This document shows, in pieces, positions 1 through 5,751 of a stretch of DNA of 18,639 nt. Numbering within the stretch: position 1 is the first letter of the stretch; each line of letters starts with the position of its first letter. The notes beneath the pieces are model-generated. The model saw only the letters and a list, made by a program, of their open reading frames with translations. It had not been told where the DNA came from and did not search any database. The stretch comes from CAYRMV01 sp964425255 (lineage in GTDB: Bacteria; Bacteroidota; Bacteroidia; Flavobacteriales_D; Crocinitomicaceae), in the NCBI GenBank assembly GCA_964425255.1, contig CAYRMV010000063.1, positions 1 through 18,639 on the forward strand, written 5' to 3'. The position numbers and the translations under genes are program-made.

Positions 1-13
1 AATACTTGAAAAC

Positions 14-57
14 AAAAAAAAGAGGCCGCTCAATATTTTGAGACAGCCTCTTTTTTA
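14..57. terminator. Intrinsic terminator, probably bidirectional
   Basis: GAGGC at 22-26 pairs with GCCTC at 46-50, extended by a run of A on the left and T on the right. CTCAA and TTGAG form a second pairing in the loop. Both strands show a U tract after the stem, so it can end the minus-strand gene that stops at 64 as well as any plus-strand gene entering from the left. Confidence 0.8.
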
Positions 58-63
58 TTTACA

Positions 64-450
64 CTACATTTGATCTAACAAAAAGAAGTTCATTTGATCT
101 AAAATTCTTACTTGAATCATTTGACTAATGCGTTTATTCAAACTCTTCGCGTTTTGTAAATAAAATTGCATCTCTTCGGCGGAAAAATTCCCAATTACGA
201 TACCAATCAATTGATTTTTAAGCGCTGTGTTTTTTTCTAATTGTGCGTGCATGAAACGCTGCTTTTCTGCTAAAGGCTTTTCAAAGAAAAACTCATCTAC
301 TGTTAGACAAATGGAAATTGCCAATCGATTCAAATGTGGGTTTTGTTGTTTTAAAATGGCTCTTAAACTAGCGTGCATGAAACGTTCTTCTTCTTGAATG
401 ATGTGCCTTGAATCATACGTGATTTGTGGTCTGTCTGTCGTCTTATTCAT
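64..450 (-). CDS. Hypothetical protein with internal duplication
   Basis: A 128-residue protein that I do not recognise. It has no signal peptide or membrane segment and is probably cytoplasmic. It looks mostly helical, and two stretches resemble each other with an offset of 42 residues: residues 23-60 begin RFMHASL and residues 65-102 begin RFMHAQL, with matching hydrophobic positions and a matching Thr/Ser-x-x-Glu further on. The start is ATG at 450, and a near-consensus -7 box (TATTCTTG) lies about 13 bases upstream. The gene is followed directly by a terminator, so it appears to be a single-gene transcript. Its function is unknown. Confidence 0.7.
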   Translation of the reverse strand: MNKTTDRPQITYDSRHIIQEEERFMHASLRAILKQQNPHLNRLAISICLTVDEFFFEKPLAEKQRFMHAQLEKNTALKNQLIGIVIGNFSAEEMQFYLQNAKSLNKRISQMIQVRILDQMNFFLLDQM

Positions 451-463
451 GAAAATAAAACAA

Positions 464-471
464 CAAGAATA
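464..471 (-). promoter_or_regulatory. Possible -7 box for the 128-aa gene
   Basis: Read on the minus strand this is TATTCTTG, one mismatch from the Bacteroidota TAnnTTTG box, placed 13 bases before the ATG. I see no good -33 TTG element upstream. Confidence 0.35.
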
Positions 472-535
472 CGATTTAGTTTTGTGAATTGCAGTTAAAA
501 AAGGTTAAGACACAACAAAATCCAAAAAAATGTGT

Positions 536-543
536 TATATTTA
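536..543 (+). promoter_or_regulatory. Possible -7 box for the 63-aa gene
   Basis: TATATTTA differs from TAnnTTTG only in the last base and lies about 50 bases before the ATG at 593. No convincing -33 element is visible, so this is a weak call. Confidence 0.3.
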
Positions 544-592
544 GAAACATTCTACGGAATTTTATTTAGGTTAAACAACAAATACACACGGT

Positions 593-784
593 ATGGGACG
601 TCCAGCTACAAAACCAGCAAGACTCAGAGACGGATTTTACATCGAAGTCAAAAACTCAGGTTCAAATGGTATTCGTATCCGAAGAGATACACGCGAACAA
701 ATGATGATTGCCGCTGAAGAATACAAACGGAGTAAAGAAGTTGTGATTCTTGGCGAATTAAAAAACGATAAATGGATGGATTAA
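593..784 (+). CDS. Conserved small hypothetical protein (63 aa)
   Basis: A short basic protein beginning MGRPATKP and ending in a Trp-Met-Asp tail, with a middle rich in Arg and Lys (RIRRDTREQ) followed by a helix with SKEVVILGE. From memory this resembles a family of about 60-residue proteins of unknown function common in Bacteroidota, but I cannot confirm that without a search. There are no Cys residues, no signal peptide and no membrane segment. The charge suggests possible nucleic-acid or ribosome contact, which is only inference. This frame is preferred over the overlapping frame at 532-717 because it starts at ATG, has coherent composition and ends just before a strong terminator. Confidence 0.75.
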   Translation: MGRPATKPARLRDGFYIEVKNSGSNGIRIRRDTREQMMIAAEEYKRSKEVVILGELKNDKWMD

Positions 785-806
785 AACTCCAAAATTTTAT
801 AGGTAC

Positions 807-838
807 AAAACTGCTTGAAATTCAAGCAGTTTTTTTTG
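807..838 (+). terminator. Intrinsic terminator of the 63-aa gene
   Basis: CTGCTTGA at 811-818 pairs with TCAAGCAG at 822-829 across a three-base loop, followed by a run of eight T. It lies 22 bases after the stop codon. Confidence 0.85.
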
Positions 839-851
839 ACTATATACCAAC

Positions 852-878
852 AAAAAAGGCCGGAAAAATCCGACCTTT
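852..878 (-). terminator. Intrinsic terminator of the rpsF-rpsR-rplI operon
   Basis: AAAGG at 855-859 pairs with CCTTT at 874-878, and CGG at 861-863 with CCG at 870-872, with one mismatch between the two helices. On the minus strand the hairpin is followed by a T run (852-857 complement). It lies 21 bases beyond the rplI stop. Confidence 0.8.
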
Positions 879-898
879 CAAGTATGTTTGAATAAAGA

Positions 899-1345
899 TT
901 ATTCTCCGATAACTTCAAACTTGAACACAGGTTTAACCCCTTTGTGTAAGTTTGCTTCTGCTTCATACGTTCCGATTTCTTTGATTGGCTCATCTTTGAT
1001 TTTCAAAGATTTGCGATCAATATCAAAACCTTCAGCACGCAATGCGTCAGCTAATTGAACTGTGTTAACAGATCCAAAGATTTTACCATTCTCTCCTACT
1101 TTTGTAGAGATTTTTACAGTAACATCAGCTAATTTTGCAGCAATTGCTTCTGCTTCAGCAACAATTTTAGACTCTTTATGAGAACGTTGCTTCATCATTT
1201 CAGCATGTGCCTTCTTGTTTGAAGGAGTAGCCAAAATTGCGTATCCTTGAGGAATCAAAAAGTTACGACCGTAACCAGGCTTAACAGTTACTGTTTCGTC
1301 TTTATATCCTAACTTATCTACATTTTTCTTTAAGATAACTTCCAT
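899..1345 (-). CDS. rplI: 50S ribosomal protein L9
   Basis: This 148-residue protein matches the usual L9 length. It binds 23S rRNA through its N-terminal domain and projects from the base of the L1 stalk. The N-terminus MEVILKKNVDKLGYKDE and the segment GYGRNFLIPQGYA (residues about 24-36) are the L9 signature. A long charged connecting helix (about 40-75) and the C-terminal domain follow, with KVGENGKIFGSV. It is the last gene of the rpsF-rpsR-rplI operon, 30 bases after rpsR, and is followed by a terminator. Confidence 0.98.
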   Translation of the reverse strand: MEVILKKNVDKLGYKDETVTVKPGYGRNFLIPQGYAILATPSNKKAHAEMMKQRSHKESKIVAEAEAIAAKLADVTVKISTKVGENGKIFGSVNTVQLADALRAEGFDIDRKSLKIKDEPIKEIGTYEAEANLHKGVKPVFKFEVIGE

Positions 1346-1375
1346 TTTCTTTCAATTTTTAAGTTTGACAAAAGC

Positions 1376-1639
1376 TTATTTAAGCATATCGCCCACGTAA
1401 GGCAAGATTGCCAAGTGACGAGCACGCTTGATCGCTTTGTTTACTCTCTTTTGGTATTTAGCAGAAGTACCTGTAATGCGACGTGGCAAAATTTTACCTT
1501 GCTCGTTCACCAATTTCAACAAAAACGCAGGGTCTTTGTGATCGATGAATTTAATACCGCTTTTCTTGAAACGGCAGTATTTTGATTTTTTAATGTCGAT
1601 GTTAATCGGCGTCAAATAACGAATATCATTTTGTGACAT
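1376..1639 (-). CDS. rpsR: 30S ribosomal protein S18
   Basis: This 87-residue protein has the S18 core: YCRFKKSGIKFIDHKDP near residues 21-37, then LPRRITGTSAKYQKRVNKAIKRARHLAILPY in the second half, which contacts 16S rRNA. S18 forms a heterodimer with S6 on the platform of the small subunit. It lies 25 bases after rpsF and 30 before rplI in one operon. A single Cys is present, so this is not the zinc-binding form with several Cys residues. Confidence 0.98.
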   Translation of the reverse strand: MSQNDIRYLTPINIDIKKSKYCRFKKSGIKFIDHKDPAFLLKLVNEQGKILPRRITGTSAKYQKRVNKAIKRARHLAILPYVGDMLK

Positions 1640-1664
1640 GATGCTTCTTTTTGATGTTAAACAA

Positions 1665-2024
1665 TTACGCTTCTAATTTAGGAGCTACTTTAGACTCACC
1701 CATTTTAGCACGTCTTTTCTCAGCGTAAGCTAAGTGATGTGCGTCCATTTTAACGGTTAAGAAACGCATTACGCGCTCATCACGTTTAAATGATACTTCA
1801 AGGTCTGCAACGACGTTACCCTCACCTTCAAACTCCAACAAGAAATAAAATCCTGTTGTTTTTTTCTGAATTGGGTATGCCAATTTTTTCAATCCCCACT
1901 TTTCACTGTGCTTAAGTTTACCACCAAATGCGGCGATTTCACCTTCGAATTTTTGCACTGCTTCCTTTGCCTGATCTTCAGACAAAACGGGAGTTAAAAT
2001 GAAAACAGTTTCGTACGAATTCAT
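1665..2024 (-). CDS. rpsF: 30S ribosomal protein S6
   Basis: This 119-residue protein binds S18 and 16S rRNA on the platform of the 30S subunit. It opens with MNSYETVFILTP and contains WGLKKLAYPIQKKTTGFYFLLEF in the middle and FKRDERVMRFLTVK near residue 85, all typical of S6. It is the first gene of the operon. No ssb gene lies between rpsF and rpsR, unlike in many Firmicutes and Proteobacteria. It starts at ATG, 35 bases downstream of a consensus -7 box. Confidence 0.98.
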   Translation of the reverse strand: MNSYETVFILTPVLSEDQAKEAVQKFEGEIAAFGGKLKHSEKWGLKKLAYPIQKKTTGFYFLLEFEGEGNVVADLEVSFKRDERVMRFLTVKMDAHHLAYAEKRRAKMGESKVAPKLEA

Positions 2025-2058
2025 GTTAAATCGAATTAATTAATAATTTTTAAGGGTG

Positions 2059-2066
2059 CAAAGATA
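2059..2066 (-). promoter_or_regulatory. Promoter -7 box of the ribosomal operon
   Basis: The minus strand reads TATCTTTG, a perfect match to TAnnTTTG. The -33 element is poor (GTG rather than TTG near 2086-2088). TAGTGA and TCACTA flank the spacer as a short inverted repeat (about 2065-2090). The predicted leader is only about 30 bases, leaving little room for a structured S6:S18 autoregulatory RNA. Confidence 0.7.
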
Positions 2067-2123
2067 GTGAATAAATTTTATTTCTCACTATTAGGTCTAT
2101 CTTTTTATCACTTTTCTGCGATT

Positions 2124-4100
2124 TTATTTGGAATAGTCCTCAAACTCTTCTTTCATATCACAATCAACCGTTTGTGCCACATGAATTGGAATGTATTCTT
2201 CCACAACGTTCGTTTGGTCTAAACCTAAATCTTCGGATGATTTTAATCCAAATCGCTTGATAAATCGATACACTTTCACGACGATAATCTGAAAAGGGGT
2301 CAAATCATTATCCGATGCAATGCGTGAATTCAAAATGACAAACTTAAAGTCCACTTCGTTGAATTTACCTCGCACAGATTCGAAAATACTTTCCCCTGAG
2401 ATCTCCCCTTTCTCCACCATACTTTGATGGATTTTGCGAATCATAAACTCAATTCGATGTTCTTCCTTAAAGCCTAATTGCAACGAAACATAATAACAAT
2501 GTTTATCAATAATTTCATTCACAGAATAATTGATTCCCCATGGTTCGGGTTTAATATCCAAATGCAAAAACCAAATGATGTCCGCTTTTCTTGGTTTTTT
2601 TCGAAACAACGAATAAAAGACAGTTACATCTAATTTACTGCTACGGTCCGTACGTGTTGGATACACCAAATTAGTCGCTTCATACGGAATAGCTTTGTCA
2701 TTTCGAACCGCCTCAATCAATGGAACAACTTTATCCATTTTGATATATTCCACAATCTTTCCTCGTAACAAGCGCGCTTGGTAAAAGAAAAATAAAAACA
2801 CAAAAAAGACAATAGACAAAATCAACGCAAACCATCCTCCATGAACAATTTTACCCAAATTGGATGACAAGAATACAATTTCTACAGCTAAAAAACACAA
2901 GAAAATAATCCCATAAAATAGCCTTGCTTTGGGGTATTTTACAAACAACAGATAACAGAGTAAAAAAGAAGTCATCACCATGTTTGTTGTGATCGCCAAA
3001 CCATAAGCTGCTTCCATTCTTTCCGCTTCTTGGAAAATCAAAACGACCATCAAACAACCCACCAACAAAAACCAATTGATCGCCGGAATGTAAATCTGCC
3101 CGTGATGCTCCGTTGGATATTTTACTTTCAAGTTAGTCCATAATTTCAACTTAATCGCTTCGTTCATTAATGTAAATACTCCTGTTATCAATGCTTGAGA
3201 AGCAATAATAGATGCCGCAGCTGCAAGAACAATTACATAAGGAAGAATTTGCTCCGGCACCATCGCGAAGAAAACCGTTTGATTGGCTTTCAAACTAAAT
3301 CCATCCGATAAACAAAGGGCTGTTTGTCCAAAATAGTTGATTAACAAGAAAATACTCATCATACTCCAACTCACTCGGATATTTCCTTTTCCACAGTGAC
3401 CCAGATCAGAATACAACGCTTCTGCACCTGTTATACAGAGTGAAATCGCGCCCATCACCCAAAATCCATTGGGAACATTTACTATGAGGTTGTATGCATA
3501 ATATGGATTTAAAGCTTTTAAAACTTCTGGATTTTTCGCTAAATTGATGACCCCAAGGTAACACAATGTTCCAAACCAAAGCAGCATAATGGGACCAAAA
3601 GCCTTCCCAATCAGTGAAGTTCCAAACTGTTGAATCAAAAACAAAACAAACAAAATTCCAATCACAATGGGCATTGTGTCTATTGTAGGATTCAAATTTT
3701 TCAATCCTTCCACTGCCGAAGATATTGAAATCGCTGGTGTGATGAATCCATCTGCCATCAACGTGGCACAACCAATCAACGCTGGAACAACAATCCACTT
3801 TGCTTTGCGCTGTTTGAGTAAAGCATACAAAGCAAAAATCCCTCCTTCGCCTTTGTTATCGGCGTTTAATGCAAAGTAGATATATTTTACTGTAGCAAGT
3901 ATCGCTAATGTCCAAAAAACTCCAGAAACTCCCCCCAAAAGCAAGTCTTCGTAATACTCCTTCGAAACACCAGAATTAAGAATAGCCTGAAACACGTAAA
4001 GCGGTGATGTCCCGATATCTCCAAATACGATTCCTGTGGTGACAATCACCCCTGACAAACTCAAAATTGGACCGAATTTGGTCTGTTTCGAACTACCCAT
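2124..4100 (-). CDS. kup: Kup potassium uptake transporter
   Basis: This is a low-affinity K+ (probably K+/H+ symport) transporter of the KUP/HAK/KT family in the inner membrane. With the chosen start it is 658 residues, against 622 in E. coli. Family motifs are GDIGTSPLY (residues 27-35), ADNKGEGG, DGFITPAIS, GAEALYSDLGH and SQALITGVFTLMNEA. About 12 membrane segments span the first ~450 residues, followed by a soluble C-terminal domain. The open frame extends 7 codons upstream to a TTG at 4121, but that TTG is the last part of the -7 box TACATTTG, so transcription should begin downstream of it. The ATG at 4098-4100 is the likely start, with a leader of roughly 10-15 bases. Confidence 0.96.
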   Translation of the reverse strand: MGSSKQTKFGPILSLSGVIVTTGIVFGDIGTSPLYVFQAILNSGVSKEYYEDLLLGGVSGVFWTLAILATVKYIYFALNADNKGEGGIFALYALLKQRKAKWIVVPALIGCATLMADGFITPAISISSAVEGLKNLNPTIDTMPIVIGILFVLFLIQQFGTSLIGKAFGPIMLLWFGTLCYLGVINLAKNPEVLKALNPYYAYNLIVNVPNGFWVMGAISLCITGAEALYSDLGHCGKGNIRVSWSMMSIFLLINYFGQTALCLSDGFSLKANQTVFFAMVPEQILPYVIVLAAAASIIASQALITGVFTLMNEAIKLKLWTNLKVKYPTEHHGQIYIPAINWFLLVGCLMVVLIFQEAERMEAAYGLAITTNMVMTSFLLCYLLFVKYPKARLFYGIIFLCFLAVEIVFLSSNLGKIVHGGWFALILSIVFFVFLFFFYQARLLRGKIVEYIKMDKVVPLIEAVRNDKAIPYEATNLVYPTRTDRSSKLDVTVFYSLFRKKPRKADIIWFLHLDIKPEPWGINYSVNEIIDKHCYYVSLQLGFKEEHRIEFMIRKIHQSMVEKGEISGESIFESVRGKFNEVDFKFVILNSRIASDNDLTPFQIIVVKVYRFIKRFGLKSSEDLGLDQTNVVEEYIPIHVAQTVDCDMKEEFEDYSK

Positions 4101-4118
4101 TTTTTTATTTTTGCGGGT

Positions 4119-4151
4119 CAAATGTACAGCAAGTTTTATCTCATATTCAAA
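4119..4151 (-). promoter_or_regulatory. kup promoter
   Basis: On the minus strand a TTTG (-33) at 4148-4151 is separated by 21 bases from TACATTTG (-7) at 4119-4126. Both match the Bacteroidota sigma consensus. The -7 box ends 18 bases before the ATG at 4100. Confidence 0.75.
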
Positions 4152-4268
4152 TTTTTAACGTTTAGAATTTAAAATAAAAATTAAAATACTCATAAACAAA
4201 GCTTTACGTCTTTTAATTTTATTTAATTAAGCTTAGATTTGATAAAAAAGAAAGGATTACTTGTTACC

Positions 4269-4276
4269 TATTTTTG
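4269..4276 (+). promoter_or_regulatory. Promoter -7 box for the GldM-like gene
   Basis: TATTTTTG matches TAnnTTTG exactly and lies 26 bases before the ATG at 4303. The nearest TTTG upstream (4238-4241) is 27 bases away, longer than usual, so the -33 element is uncertain. Confidence 0.55.
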
Positions 4277-4302
4277 TACTTTCGTTGCATGAAAAAACAT
4301 CT

Positions 4303-5505
4303 ATGAGATTCCATCTTTTTTTCTTGTTTGTATTACTAAACGCTGTTTGTTATTCTCAAAAAGCAATAAAAAACAAAGAAAAGACTATTTTGCTTGAATA
4401 TGGATTTCCATGTAGTGATGATTGTAACCACGAACGAGATAGCATTGCAAAAATATGGGGTATAGAATACAATTGGATTCAAGGATGTACAACTACTTCC
4501 AAATTTAGGGATAGTGTCTCTGAATTAAATCAAAACTCCATCAAAAAATGGAATGCAAAACACGCGATGGATTGGGAAAGTTACCTTTCACAAAAGCTCG
4601 ACTCAATCCATAAAGTGAAAAAAATGCAAGAAGAAGCATTTAAACTGGCTGAATCAAAAAAATACGACAAGTTAAAAGCGCAACTTAAAACAAGTAACAT
4701 CTCTCTCAATTGGAAATTAAACAAAATCCCACTTGACTCAACCATTTATTTGGGGTTTGATAACGAACTAAATTTTTTGAATGAAAAAGGACTTAAAATA
4801 ACTTCCGAAAACTGTTTTATAAACCAACAATCCGATTCTGTTTTCTTACTGAGACCAGGAATGACGAGTTCGAGAAAATGTACACTATTCGTATACCAAC
4901 AAGAATTGTTGATTCACTTGTTTGAATTTCACATCAAGCCATTTCCGGTGGCAAACTTCTGTTTCGGGAAACAATCCATTTTCGATTTTTCTACTAACCA
5001 ACTAGGAATTTGCAATGAAACTCCATTTTACAAGTATAATCAAGCACCAAAAATTCTCTCTCACGAAATTAACTTGGGAAGTAAATCAATAAAAGGCGTA
5101 GGAAATGAAATCTCCTCGGAATGTTTTGAGGAAATAATTAAAATGGATGAAGGTGATTCGATTCAAATTTACATCAAATACAAAGGCATGGATTGCATAA
5201 TTCGAAGTGCTCTGATTTCGCTAAAAGTGGATAAATTCCCCGAACCAACGATCATAATTTCTACTGATTCAAACTTCCTTCAACTGACTTTTCCCGAAAA
5301 CAAACTGCTAGAAAAATACATACAACTAGAACGTTGGTCAGCACAAATTGATGGAAAAATCATAGAAGGAAACACGACAACTTTACCCCCTTTTTTCCAA
5401 GAAATGTGGAAGGAAAACAAAAAAATTGAACTTACAATTGAATACAAAAACACGTTAAAAAACACGACACATTCACTCCGTGATACAATTCCTTTTCCGA
5501 GATAA
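4303..5505 (+). CDS. Secreted protein with GldM C-terminal-like pattern
   Basis: This is a 400-residue exported protein. Residues 1-18 (RFHLFFLFVLLNAVCYS) look like a signal peptide. Residues about 60-130 are charged and helical. Residues 149-217 have the order YLGFDNELN, LLRPG, then FEFHIKPFPVA. This resembles the periplasmic GldM domains of the T9SS motor (recalled pattern: VDNP, LRPG, FRVKxIPDP). The remainder has a GDSIQIYIKYKG segment and ends a strand with LISLKVDKFPEP, again GldM-like. A real GldM would have one N-terminal transmembrane helix and about 510 residues, so this would be a relative, not gldM itself. The ATG at 4303 is preferred to the upstream TTG at 4261 because the latter precedes the -7 box. 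The function is unproven. Confidence 0.6.
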   Translation: MRFHLFFLFVLLNAVCYSQKAIKNKEKTILLEYGFPCSDDCNHERDSIAKIWGIEYNWIQGCTTTSKFRDSVSELNQNSIKKWNAKHAMDWESYLSQKLDSIHKVKKMQEEAFKLAESKKYDKLKAQLKTSNISLNWKLNKIPLDSTIYLGFDNELNFLNEKGLKITSENCFINQQSDSVFLLRPGMTSSRKCTLFVYQQELLIHLFEFHIKPFPVANFCFGKQSIFDFSTNQLGICNETPFYKYNQAPKILSHEINLGSKSIKGVGNEISSECFEEIIKMDEGDSIQIYIKYKGMDCIIRSALISLKVDKFPEPTIIISTDSNFLQLTFPENKLLEKYIQLERWSAQIDGKIIEGNTTTLPPFFQEMWKENKKIELTIEYKNTLKNTTHSLRDTIPFPR

Positions 5506-5546
5506 AATCGGGAATTTGAACAAACATTCGCATTTTACAATAAACT

Positions 5547-5578
5547 AAGGGTAAAATTCAAAAAAATCTCCCTTTTTT
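5547..5578 (+). terminator. Weak possible terminator
   Basis: AAGGG at 5547-5551 can pair with CCCTT at 5570-5574 around an 18-base loop, followed by a T run to 5578. The stem is only five base pairs, so this is tentative. Confidence 0.35.
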
Positions 5579-5581
5579 CAC

Positions 5582-5612
5582 TTCGTCAAATAAGATTAAA
5601 TGCGTAAATTCG
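5582..5612 (+). promoter_or_regulatory. Candidate acnB promoter region
   Basis: TTCG at 5582-5585 and TAAATTCG at 5605-5612, spaced by 19 bases, each differ by one base from the -33 TTTG and -7 TAnnTTTG elements. The leader to the ATG at 5752 would be about 130 bases. It contains a 12-base palindrome, AAAACATGTTTT, at 5649-5660. No other gene is visible between 5506 and 5751. Confidence 0.3.
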
Positions 5613-5751
5613 CCCTGACAAAATTCTGGGTTAAATTATATGGTATAAAAAACATGTTTTGGTTCTTTTTTTTCTTAAAATGACTAAAAAAGAATTAACG
5701 GTTATTCCATAATTTATTCTTTCCAGACTTAAAACAGAAACAAAGTTCAAC

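Noticed and set aside
532..717. Open frame of 61 codons overlapping the 63-aa gene
   Set aside because: It overlaps almost entirely with 593-784 in another frame, has an unlikely composition and ends without relation to the terminator.
4303..5505. Calling this gene gldM
   Set aside because: No N-terminal transmembrane helix, no gldK/L/N neighbours, and it is shorter than GldM; only the domain pattern is similar.
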